A stretch of DNA of 64,000 nucleotides from Basidiobolus meristosporus CBS 931.73 (lineage: Eukaryota; Basidiobolomycota; Basidiobolomycetes; Basidiobolales; Basidiobolaceae), in the NCBI GenBank assembly GCA_002104905.1, contig MCFE01000400.1, forward strand, positions 1 through 64,000. Direction: 5' to 3'. This document shows positions 23,690-33,820 of the stretch, one piece after another. Numbering within the stretch: the first letter of the stretch is position 1; every line of letters starts with the position of its first letter. The position numbers were made by a program, and so were the translations under genes. The notes below the pieces were generated by a model. It saw only the letters and a program-made list of their open reading frames with translations, had not been told where the DNA came from and ran no database searches.

Positions 23690-24260
23690 TAATCAACACT
23701 GCAAGCCCAGAACTTACTGAATTCCATCATAGCCAAGAAGAATTAACAATAAGAAAACAGCAGTGTTAACATGAGTTGGATGCACAGTCAGGTGAGCTAC
23801 ACTCCAGCAAGGTAGATGAGTTTGCTGAAAAAGGCAATTTGTCTACCACAGCCTCCCTATCCTCCACAGTTGACAGAGTGGAGATCCCACTGTGAGAGAA
23901 GGCTACAACATCAAGAGCTCAAAAGACTATCACAATGCCTTCAGTGGAATTTTGGAACATCAATAGGCACACCAAGAGGTTGCAGCACTTCTTCATGAGC
24001 AGTCCTCAAGAAAACACACTTATATTTTGCAAGGATTTATTACAAAAACTGGCAGACAAGGTGATAGACCTTGCAGTGCCAGCTGAAGACCAGGACATGT
24101 GGGAACTAGTGAATGTACAGTGGCATAAAGCCATTGGGTTCCCACCAAAGTTGTGGAACCAGCATGTTACAGCAGAGATACTTATTGAGCGGTGGATCTT
24201 AATGGAGTTACTTGTTGAGTGTAGGGTTGTCTTAAGGATAGTATAGGGTACAGGGACTTG

Positions 24261-24645
24261 TATAGGTCAATACAATTGGCAATTGAGGTACAACTGAAGT
24301 TCCAACGGAAATAAATCATTTTGTAAACATGAAAATCAAGAGAAACAGTAGAGTCGGGAAGTAGGAGTGTATAAAGAAAGGGAATAGCCAATCAAAGCAT
24401 GCAAATGTAGTAGGTAATTGAGTGTCCAGGATCAGAAAGTAAGCGAGTTGGCAGGGAACCAATCAAGTGCAACTTATACATTGTTGTGATGAAAATTTTG
24501 AATAAGTTTTTTGATAAATCTGTGGTGCAATTATTTCCCAACTGTCCCTGGATGGTGTCCTGGTGGGATCAGTACCTCTTAGTTTCAGGACTTTAAGTTT
24601 GTGATGGCCTTTTAGCAGGATCTTCTCAATAATTTTTCTTAGGGA
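24261..24645. repeat. Left arm of inverted repeat flanking ORF-B copy E
   Basis: This stretch is the reverse complement of about 25823-26240. For example, TCAATAATTTTTC pairs with GAAAAATTATTGA, and GAGTGTCCAGGATCAGAAAG pairs with CTTTCTGATCCTGGACACTC. It represents the conserved sequence beyond the 3' end of ORF-B. Confidence 0.6.
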
Positions 24646-25822
24646 ATATAACAGCAGAGGAACACCATAGAGTCTTTGAAGAACAACAACAGCACCTAAA
24701 GATAAAGCGCTCAGAAAAATGTATCACAGCATGGGAGGGAGAGACTTGTGTTTTTATACCCAAGCCTAAAAATCAAATGATGTTGAAGATCTATGAAGCC
24801 ATTGAGTGCAAAAATGAAGTGTGGGCTAATATCCAAGATCTGTTGGATGTCTAGCATGGCATCATCTTAAGGACAGCATACCATGGGCCATCAGGAACTC
24901 AAGGCCAAGCAGAATGTGCTTCACCTATTCCATGGGCAATATCCTGGATTCAGGCAAGCAAACAACTTTTGGGCCAGCATTGGAATGCTAAGAGAGTATC
25001 TCAAGATTAGCAGAAACTATCAAAGGCAGAAGAACAAGCAAGCCATGGCTAAAAACCAGCAGCTTCCTCAAGAGCTTATCATAAGCAAGGCTAAAAGCTC
25101 CAAGCATGTGGCAAAGAAATGTTGGGTGGCCATAAGAGTATCAGCAAGGGACAGGCAGGCAGAAGTAGATGTAACAGTGCAGTATGTATCAAGGATAAAA
25201 TATATATCAATACAAGTAGCACTTGGTCACAGTATCAGTGAAGAACTTGACAGTTATAATAAATATGGCTTTCTCAGGAACCTGTCACAAGCAAGGCTGG
25301 AAGCTCTGAACAAGCAGGAAAGAAATGTCAGGTTCTTGGGAGAGTGCTGGCAAGGGACAAGCAGGCAAAAACAAATGCAGCATTCATCAAGGAGAAAGCA
25401 AAGTACAATACAAGAAGCACTTGATCACAGTAGCAGTGAAGAACTTAACAGTGATAAAAACCTGTGGCTTTCTCAGGAGCCTGTTGCAAACTGGGCTGAT
25501 AGTCTCAAGCAAGTGGCTAAGAAATGTCAGGTTACCAGGAGAGTGCTGGCAAGGGATAACCAGGCAAAAATGAATGCACCAGTGCAGCATTGATTATGGA
25601 GAAAACAGAGTACCACACAAGAGCACTCAGTCAAATTAGCAGTGAAAGACTTGGCAGTGATAAAGGTTAAGGTAAAGAGAGAAAGGTCTACCAAAGCCAG
25701 AGGGAGGAAAACATCAGAAAAAGGCAGCAGTTCTCACCAATTAACACTATCAGCCCAGAGCAGGCTGAATCCCAGCATAGCTAAGAAAAATTACCAACTA
25801 GACAACAGCTGTTTTCTCAACC
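24646..25822 (+). pseudogene. ORF-B of composite element, copy E (internal part)
   Basis: This copy begins in the middle of ORF-B and has the longest open repeat section in the window, 236 codons at 24883-25593. After WASIGMLREYLKISRNYQ it shows about three repeats of some 66 residues. Each contains LSQEPV-, KQVAKKCQV-, RVLARDNQA-, VQHxSRxK- and SSSEELNSDK-type words. DNA spacing of the repeats is about 200 bases (25064, 25268, 25468). It is enclosed by the inverted arms 24261-24645 and 25823-26240. N and C termini are missing. Confidence 0.55.
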
Positions 25823-26240
25823 TATGAAAAATTATTGAGATGATCCCATCAAAACGCTGTCACAGAGTTAAAGTCCTGTGACTAAGAGGTACTAATACCA
25901 TCAGGACACTGTCCAGAGACCATTGAAAAATAATTGCACCCCAGATCTCACAAAAAACGTAGTTAAAATTCTTCATCACAATAATGTATAGGTGGCTTCT
26001 GATTGGTTCCTGGCCAATTTGCTCACTTTCTGATCCTGGACACTCTATTACCTCCTACATTTGTGTACATTGGATTGGCTATTGCCTCTTTTTCACACTA
26101 TTTACTTCCTAACTCAACATTTTCTGTTACTTTTCTTGTGTACAAATTGATTTATTTCTGTTAAAACCTTAGTTTTACCTCAATTGCCAATTGTATTGGC
26201 CTATGCAATCCCAATATCCTACACTAACCTTAAGCCCAAC
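25823..26240. repeat. Right arm of inverted repeat flanking ORF-B copy E
   Basis: This is the inverted partner of 24261-24645. It also serves as the sequence beyond the 3' end of ORF-B copy C, which is read leftward toward it. Confidence 0.6.
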
Positions 26241-26349
26241 CCCACACTCAATAAGTATTTCTGCTGTAGAGCTCTGATTCCACAACTTTGGCAGGAACCC
26301 AATGACTTTATACCACTGTTCTTTTCATTGGTTCCCAAATCTCCTAGTC

Positions 26350-28031
26350 TTCAGCCAGCACTGCAAGGTCTAGCACCTCATCTGCCAGTCTTTGCAATAA
26401 ATCCTTGCAAAATATAAGCATGTTTTCTTGAGGACCGCTCATGAAGAAGTGCTGCAAACACATCTACCTTGCTAGAGTGTATCTCAACTGGCTCTGCTTC
26501 CAACTCTTGTGAAAACAGCTGCTTTCTTGTTGGTAATTCTTCTTGGCTATGTAGGGATTCAGTCTGCTCCAGGCTTGTGGCATTAATTGGCAACAACTGC
26601 AGTTTTTTTGCATGCCTCCCTGTCTCAGGTTTGGGTAGACACTTTTCCCTTTATTTGTTCCTTTATCACTGCCAGGTCTTTCACTGCTACTTTGTCTGAG
26701 TGCTTCTTGTAATAAGCTATGTTTTCTCCTTGATAAATTCTGTTCTGATGCATCTGTCTTGGCCTGCTTGTCCCTTGCTGGCACTCTTCTGGCAACCTGA
26801 AGTTTCTTTTCTGCTTGTTTTGAGCTCTCAACCATAGTTGTGACAGACTCCTGTAAAAGCTGCTGGTTTTTATCACTGCCAGGTCCTTCACTGCTACTTT
26901 GACTGAGTGCTTCTTGAGTGGTACTATGCTTTTCCTTGATCAATGTTGTGCTGGTGAATATGTGTCTGCCTGCTTGTCCCTAATTGGCACTCTTCCAGCT
27001 CCCTGATGTCTCTTTGACACTTGCCTGACGCTTTTGGCCCTGCTTGTAACAAGTGCTTGAGGAAGCCACTGATTTTTAGCCATGGCACCCTTGTTCTTCT
27101 GCCTTTGGTAGCTTCTGCTATTCTTATGATACTTTCTTAGCGTACCAATGCTGGCCTAAAATCTGTTTGCCTTTTTGAATCCAGGATAACGCTCATGGAA
27201 CAAGTCAAGTGCATCCTGCTTGGCCTTGAGTTCCTGATGGCCCCATGGTATGCTGGCCTTAAGGTGATGGCATGCTGGACTTCTGACAGCCTCTTGAATA
27301 TTTGCCTACTCCTCATTACTGCACTCAACAGCTTCATGGATCTTCAATGTCTTTTGATTTTTAGGCTTTAGTATAGACACTACATTGTCTCCCTCCCATG
27401 ATGTGATAGGTTTTTCTGAGGGCTTTATCTTTGGGCACTGTTGTTGTGCTTCAAAGACTGTATGGTATTCCTGTGCTGTTACATTGGGAAATGGCTCAAT
27501 TCTTGGCAGTGACATTGAACTACTTGAGTTCCTTCTTTGCAGCAAAGATACTTCCTTCTCTACCTGGGATATTGATTGCTCTACACATATTATCTGCTCA
27601 TCCTGTTTCTGGACTATTTCCTGATTTCCCTGGGCCATTGCATCTATCCTATCAGCCACTGCATCTAATTGTTTCATTAATGCTTTGGTATGAGCTGCCA
27701 ACATGCTTGCTAATATGAGTGGTGGTGTTGTTATTGTGGCCACTTGCTGGTCCTCAACTGAGGGTAATGCACTTGCTACATTCTCATCTACCTGAGTGTA
27801 ATGGTCAGCTTGTGGCTCCACAGAGGTTATCAATTGCCTACTTGACTGAGAGCCTTAGGAGTCTGCATTATCATCTTCAATGGCACACTGTGTACAGAAC
27901 CATTTTTTAGATGTAGCCCTGCTTGTTGCATTGAATGTTGAAGCAAGCTGCTGTCCAACCATTCTTCTGTTGCCATCAGCAGTGGGGTTGGGATGGGAGC
28001 CAGACAACTTTGCTTTATTATTTGGCAGCAT
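26350..28031 (-). pseudogene. ORF-B of composite element, copy C (broken)
   Basis: ATG is at 28029-28031 (MLPNNKAKLSG). A TAA stop interrupts after about 56 codons. A long open part at 27833-27306 carries the acidic/Pro region, the coiled coil (RIDAMAQGNQEIVQKQDEQ, VEKEVSLLQRRN) and PRIEPFPNVTAQE. The repeat part at 26943-26464 has ALSQSSSEGPGSDK and ARDKQAKTDASEQ words. The C terminus near 26350-26460 is shortened by a deletion compared with copy B. It is divergent from transposase copy C. No known family is recognised. Confidence 0.6.
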
Positions 28032-28235
28032 ATATATGGAAGTGAGTCAAGCCAAAGGAGAAATAGTGTTATATATATGTGTATGTGGTGCAACAGCTGT
28101 ATTTATAATGCTTAATATGGTGGGTCATCATTTAATCTTACATTTATGTAGGTGCAATGTCTCAAATACAGGACTGTCTTAAGTTCACATGAGTATTGAC
28201 CATAAAGTGATATAATAGTGTTATGTTGTTGAAGG
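28032..28235. promoter_or_regulatory. Divergent intergenic region of composite element, copy C
   Basis: This is the third copy of the head-to-head intergenic block, with TATATATGTG near 28070 and CTTACATTTATGTAGG near 28138. It lies between the ORF-B ATG on the minus strand and the transposase frame on the plus strand. Confidence 0.45.
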
Positions 28236-31150
28236 TCAAACTGTTTGCCCCATAGAGAAGACTACTTTGACTCAATATTGCAAAAGAAGAGAAAAAAGAC
28301 CATGTGGCAATTGTGGCAAGCCTCTCAGCCATGAAGCATGCAAATAGCATAGAAAGTATTATAAGGATCACAGCCACTGTATTGCTACCCAAGTCATATT
28401 TGACCATTCATTGGTCACTACTGTACCAACATTATCTTGCTGGCCAGTTGATACTTCTGTATTGGCACCTGGCTGTCTTTGTCACCTAGTGTAAACTGAG
28501 TTAGGTGAGCTTGTGGCACCTTTAGGCTCACCTCAGCCATCTGAATGTGGCACACAGAATGATAGTTCTGACAAAGAAGGTTCACTGATGGATTTTGAGC
28601 CTATCTCCCCTAATAACAGTACCATATATGAGCCTGGTCAAATCCAATATGCAATGAGACAACACTCACTGAAACAAGTGCCAAAGATACTTTATGGAGC
28701 CAAGTGGGCCCAGTAATCCATCTACTAGTGAATGATGTAATGTTGTGGCTAGAGAAGTGGCATGTTTCCACTAATTACAGTAATGGGGGCTTTGAGGATT
28801 TATTACAACATCTTGCCAAGATCATACCAGGATGCAACTTACAAAGTACATGGTACAAGTGGACAACCATCATGCGGCTGGCAACATATGATCCAGAGAC
28901 TGTCCTGATTCCAGCATGTGTTAACAGTTGCATGGCATTCACATCTGAAAATGCCACCACTGCAATGTGGCCAAATTGTCAGGAATCCACCACCATTGAG
29001 GGAAAATATTGTTCACACTCTGGATATATTCCGGTAATATTCCATCTGAGGAAGCTGATGCAGTCCACCAAATATCACAAAGCTATAAAGTACCACACAC
29101 AGTATCAATCAAGCGCAAGCATATCCAATATATTTGATGGCAAATATTACAAACAGCTAAGAAGCAAGGGCTACTTCAAAGGTAAGTATGACCATGGCTT
29201 TGCTTTAGCACTTGATGGCTTCCCATTAAACAAGTACTCTACCAGCAAATCCTGCTGGCCACTGATTCTCATCAATCTGAGTCTGCTGTGCATCTTACAG
29301 TATCAGAGTAATAATATGATGGTAGTCTCACTCTGTATCTGGGCCTAAATCACCATCTTACCTGGATAGCTACCTGTATCCATTGCTGGATGAATTATGT
29401 ATGCTTTCCAGGAGGATAACAGTAAAGGGCTGTCATGTCAAAGTGCTGATTGTTATCTGCATTGGAGATACCCCAGCCATCTGCATAATAGCAGGTTATC
29501 CCAAGCACAATGGACGGTATTGCTGCTGAATGTTTGAGATCTAGGGGATTTACTCCCTAACTCATGCACATTATTATTACCCAAACACCAGCACTACGAA
29601 CAACATCTTTCCACAGGGAGAACATACAGAAGTCAGCATACAATTGCAGCAAAGTTGGCAAGCTATAAGCCATTGGCTGGAATATGGAATCAATTGGAAA
29701 CCAGAGATACTTAAGATAAAGGGTATCTGTTGGGGAAAAAGCTTTCCACTGGGAGGAATGCATTTGCTTTTCAACAATATCCCAACACTGATGACCAAGT
29801 TGTACATGGGGCATTTCAAGCTAAATGAGCCCTTTGAGATACCAGAGGAATTTGAAAGAATTGGCAAGATATTACAGAGTATTTACTACCCCAAGTACTT
29901 CTTGCAGGCTCCAATCAATATTCATATGCATATGCAACAATACAAATGCAAAGACTGGATGAATTGGATATGTATTTATTCAAGTAATGTTCAGAAACCA
30001 TTCCTACAAGGAGTACCTTGGAAGCATTGGGAGTCATATGTGGACATTGTAGGAATATTTATCCATAAGTGGATCACCAATGCCAACTTGACACATCTAC
30101 AGTTGTTGTGCAAGCAGTTTGCAATGGGATTTGAGTGGCTATACTACAAACATAATGCTGAACAAGTAGATCTCAGCTGTTACTGTATACATTCACTACT
30201 CCATCTTGCACAGTGTGTGGAGTATATTGGGCCTTGCTTTGCCTTTTGGGAGTGTCCTATGGAGCAGATGCATGGGAAGATAGGAAGACAAGTCAAGTTG
30301 CAAGTACTACCCTATCCCAATCTCATCAAGAATATTACCATCAAGTCTGTCATGGATGTGATGAGTTGGCACATGGAGGAAGAGTTAGAAAGTACTGAGG
30401 ACAAATGTGCACATGGAGACACCTATGTATATAGCATTAAGAAGCTAAGCAGCCCCAATGCATGTGTAATCAGTTAAGTAATGCAAAGTTGGGTTGGGTG
30501 CAACAAGCAACTAATTTTTTTTAGGAAAACTCTACCAAGGTATGCTGGATTTCTCTTGGTCACAAGCCAACATCTACACCATTCAATACAGAACTCACAC
30601 AAACAAGAGCTAGAGCACACCTATAAGGGGGACTAGAATCCAGCAGGGAGAAGGAATGTATTGGCTAAATACCAAGAAGTTCTTTGCAGATATTCATGGG
30701 GTATTCATGGCAGAAGTGGCAACAACCAAGCATATGTTTGCAAGATGTATATGTTACCAGCAGTACAAGCTATATGGCAACTTGGCAGGTATCACACTAG
30801 AAAGCCGTAAAGTTGAGGTGATAGAAGTGTGTCAATTGTGATAGGTGTGCATGTTTGTAGAGGTTAGTAAGCAGGAGGCCATAGTTTTTTTTGATTCAAA
30901 CTATATGTGGAATACCCAAGGTAGTAGTGGGTAAGCAAATAAAGAGAGGTGACTCTACAGTGGAATATATGAATTGCGCAAGGGGAGGTGGAAAAAGGAA
31001 ATACCATTTGGTAAATTGGTATGGTAGCATTATACAAAACCAGCTGTTGGCTGCCATATAGCCAATATAATGCCATCAGAGTCTTGCTCAGGGCTTGTTA
31101 AAATACCGTCAAGTTTCTTGCCATATAAGGCAATTAGATGTCCTGGCTGG
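28236..31150 (+). pseudogene. Plavaka/TNP2-like transposase, composite element copy C (most complete)
   Basis: Reading rightward, a Cys/His-rich segment (C-K-R-R, CGNCGKPLSHEAC, then HRKYYKDHSHC) lies at about 28285-28385. The open part 28704-29348 contains NDVMLWLEKW, CQESTTIEGKYC and the DGFPLNKYSTSKSCWPL motif typical of Plavaka/TNP2 proteins (DGxxxF...WP). The GxIPGP/DxPA core is frameshifted around 29340-29520. An open part of 277 codons (29644-30477) carries the C-terminal WESYVDIVGIF, DLSCYCIHSLLHL and YIGPCFAFWE motifs. The C terminus decays to about 31150. If intact it would be roughly 900 residues. Stops make it inactive. Confidence 0.65.
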
Positions 31151-32622
31151 TTGAATCCATTTACAGTAGTTGTAGAGCACAAAAAGACCACAACAATACC
31201 ATGCAATTATTGTCACAGCATCAATCAAGCACCATCAAGCTTCATCATCTTATTTGGTAGTAAAACTAGCAAAATTCCATTGTGATCCTGTCATAGATTG
31301 TTAAGGGGGTCACTAATTCCAAGCTGCTGGTTTTATGATGCTCTCTTAACAGGATCTTGATGGCTGATCTGGATTGGATCCACCTGCAGGACCAAATTAT
31401 TTTTCATAGGGTCACTATAGTGGGTCATCATTGAATCTTACATTCATATAGGTGCATATAGGCCTTCATGCAATAGGTCACACACTTGTCTGGCCAGAAA
31501 TATGTTAGATATCAGCAGAACTCTGGTGAGAGGAGTCCTTAATAGACTGCTGAAGGAAGGAGTATGCTAGCAATATTCAGGGACATAGTTGAAAGCTAGA
31601 AATTATTAACAATATTGGCCCAAGCAGCAATTTTTTTTTGCTAATATGAATGCCTCTACTGGGCATATAGTACCTCTATATCTATCTTATATAGCTTGAG
31701 TACTACTGATGGTATGATGGATATGCAACTACTGAGTTAATCTATATACTATACTGGTTCAATATAAGATATAAACTTATGTTAACTCCTATTAAAAAAT
31801 AACTAAAGACTAGCAGAACACCAGTATGCTAACAGTGGTGGTCCCATTGTCCTTAGTAGCAGCTTTTAATATATGATGTTCTGGCAATATTGAGGACAAT
31901 TCTATAGATGCTTGAGTGTGCTTTATCGGAGTAATCCTGATACAAAATGTGATAACAGTCAGCTCACTAGCTCTAGGAGTATATACCTTTGAAAATAGGG
32001 CCAAAATGCCAGTGGTGCACTAGCATAATACTGTGTGAAATCCAGGTTTGTTATTTTTCAAGGGGTGTGCTTATGCTATTGCTTTGACTTTTATATGGAC
32101 ACACCAAGTTAATTTGCTGTTGACATAGGGGGACTTTGTTCTATGAGTACTTGGCAAAACCTTCATACCTTGAAGTTACTACTTTATCTTGAGCATGCTG
32201 AGTTTAATAGTGCAGCAAAATTACAAAGTTTACTTTACGGTCTGTTGAGCCATTCAAATCATCATTATAGGTATGATTTCCAAAAATCCCCAGGAATTGT
32301 TGCACTCATTTAATTAAAGTAGGTCAAGTGATGTTGAAGGAGCACCATATCCCAAACACTTTCCTATATTAACCCCAATACTTCACCTTTGATAAAATAT
32401 CAACTTGGCTATCCTTTCTTCCCTTTGAACCAATCCTTCAATTTCATTAGGCACCTCTCTGGTTGCTTCTAGTCCACTTCTTCCCAAGGAGCCCACCAAG
32501 CCACCATAGGAGTCCAACAACCCGTCCGGGAAAACCACCAAACTTCCGAAGAATCCACCAAGGCCCCAAAGGAACATCAAATTTTTGATTTTTGAACAAC
32601 ACGCTCTTTTAGTTCTCCGATC
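31151..32622. other. Element terminus and unassigned AT-rich sequence
   Basis: Bases 31330-31410 are the transposase-side terminus (GGATCTTGATGGCTGATC). A short piece at 31412-31455 repeats the divergent intergenic block. From 31,460 to 32,620 I can support no gene. The Pro-rich AAGGAGCCCACCAAGCC-type tract near 32480-32570 resembles a retrotransposon leader. Confidence 0.35.
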
Positions 32623-32907
32623 ATGACTTCACATATTGTGTTAGATGCTACCGACTTGAAATGCGCAATTGGTGATATGCTTGATTGGATTGAGGATGAG
32701 GATGAGGAATTTGATATGGAAGTGAAGGAAGCAGGGAAAGATAGTTGCGAACTAGTAACAGCGAGGAAAGCTAAAGGAACTTTGCACTTGAAGGCCAGTG
32801 AAATCGACCCAAGTTGTTCGGACGACAAACTACAGTATGTATTTCTAACTCAGGTGGTTGTGCAGTCCGTCAAATTCACAGTGTGGAGAAGGTCAAGGCT
32901 TGTTTAA
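32623..32907 (+). CDS. Hypothetical acidic protein, 94 residues
   Basis: ATG is at 32623 and the reading frame is open to 32907. The product is acidic near residues 18-40 (DWIEDEDEEFDME) and has no signal peptide, membrane segment or motif I recognise. It lies just upstream of the intact gypsy element, in a stretch with more CpG than the surrounding debris. It could be the start of an old gag, a gene cut by the gypsy insertion, or chance. Confidence 0.25.
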   Translation: MTSHIVLDATDLKCAIGDMLDWIEDEDEEFDMEVKEAGKDSCELVTARKAKGTLHLKASEIDPSCSDDKLQYVFLTQVVVQSVKFTVWRRSRLV

Positions 32908-33089
32908 ATAAAAGTTGGTTCGGACCGTTCCCAGTAATGTAGTGCAAGCTTCTGAAAGGAGTGCCCGTGATGTATTAAATAGCTGTGTGTATATGGTGAC
33001 TGATCGGCAGTGTACGATTCTGAAATGTTTGATCAGTAGTATTTGAAGCGATCAAAAATGAAGAGTTATGATGTATATTATAACCAACC

Positions 33090-33399
33090 TGTTATGATTT
33101 AAATCCTAACTAGTCACTACCAATCACTTGAACACTACTGATCGAACACCTGGAATTCCACACAGACGATCAATTGCACTCAGTGATACACACGTTATTT
33201 AATACATCTTGAACCCTCCTTTTGGAAGCTTGCCCTACGTTATCGGAAGCTCTCCCTCCAAGGCTATCTCTATATAAACTCCTTTGAACACTATCAATAA
33301 AGCATCAACCTTTTACCGGTTCATCAACTATTCAGATAACCTCTCTGATTCGTATTGGACATCCTCTGGTCCTCCTCCGCTTGCCCTCGATTCATAACA
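33090..33399 (+). repeat. 5' LTR of intact gypsy element
   Basis: Contains TATATAAA at 33271-33278 as a likely promoter and AATAAA at 33296-33301. It differs from the 3' LTR by two A/G changes and one T/C change. The 5' copy carries the A or T at each site. Confidence 0.95.
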
Positions 33400-33400
33400 T

Positions 33401-33411
33401 TGGTAGCAGCG
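33401..33411 (+). other. Primer-binding site
   Basis: TGGTAGCAGCG starts one base after the 5' LTR. Its complement ends ...CGCTGCTACCA, which fits the 3' end of a fungal initiator tRNA-Met with an AGCAGCG-type acceptor stem. The primer identity is inferred. Confidence 0.7.
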
Positions 33412-33435
33412 AACCTCCGATCTCCAAAAAACAAA

Positions 33436-33720
33436 AACCTCCGTACCTCCCAGAAACTTTTCCAATCTCTCAGAAACTCTTCCGATCTCCCAGAAACTTT
33501 TCCAATCTCTCAGAAACTCTTCCGATCTCCCAGAAACTCTTCCGATCTCCCAGAAATCCTTCCAATCCCCCAAAGAAACCCTCCAAACCTCCCAGAAACA
33601 TTCCCTGACCTCCCAGAGAAACTCTTCCAATCTCCCAGATATTCTTCCAATTGTCCAGAGATACCCTCCGTACCTGCCCGAAGCCCTCCCAACCTCCCAG
33701 AGAAACCCTCCGTTTCACTC
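33436..33720 (+). repeat. Leader tandem repeats of intact gypsy element
   Basis: Units of the form TCTTCCGATCTCCCAGAAAC alternate with TTTTCCAATCTCTCAGAAAC through the leader between primer site and gag, degrading toward 33720, where an A14 run follows. The pyrimidine-rich repeats leave long frames open on both strands, but none begins with ATG, so I treat it as untranslated. Confidence 0.75.
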
Positions 33721-33820
33721 AAAAAAAAAAAAAAACAGTACCCAGTCAATTCTGCCAGAGAACCAGCCCCCTTGGTAAACACACCCGCCTACCGCAAATC
33801 AAACAATACCCAAAAACAAA

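Larger units (their letters stand above)
21129..24260 (+). pseudogene. ORF-B of composite element, copy B (broken, multiply interrupted)
   Basis: This copy shows the full ORF-B plan. ATG is at 21129 (MLPKKSKAIW). A Pro/Ser/acidic part comes next, then a coiled coil near 21510-21620 (RIDAMAQRNQKIVQKQDEQI). The segment IEPFPNVTAEEHH and a WASIGMLRKYL helix follow, and then Ser/Lys/Gln-rich internal repeats (LPQEPVTSRAKSS, QSSSEGPGSN). The sequence is split by a solo LTR (22373-22891, plus duplicated GATAG) and a MITE (23097-23689). It then resumes with the C-terminal domain (GNLSTTASLS, KDLLQKLADK) to about 24246. Without the insertions the gene would be about 2.0 kb, roughly 670 codons. The frame is broken by stops. 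I do not recognise the family. Confidence 0.6.
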
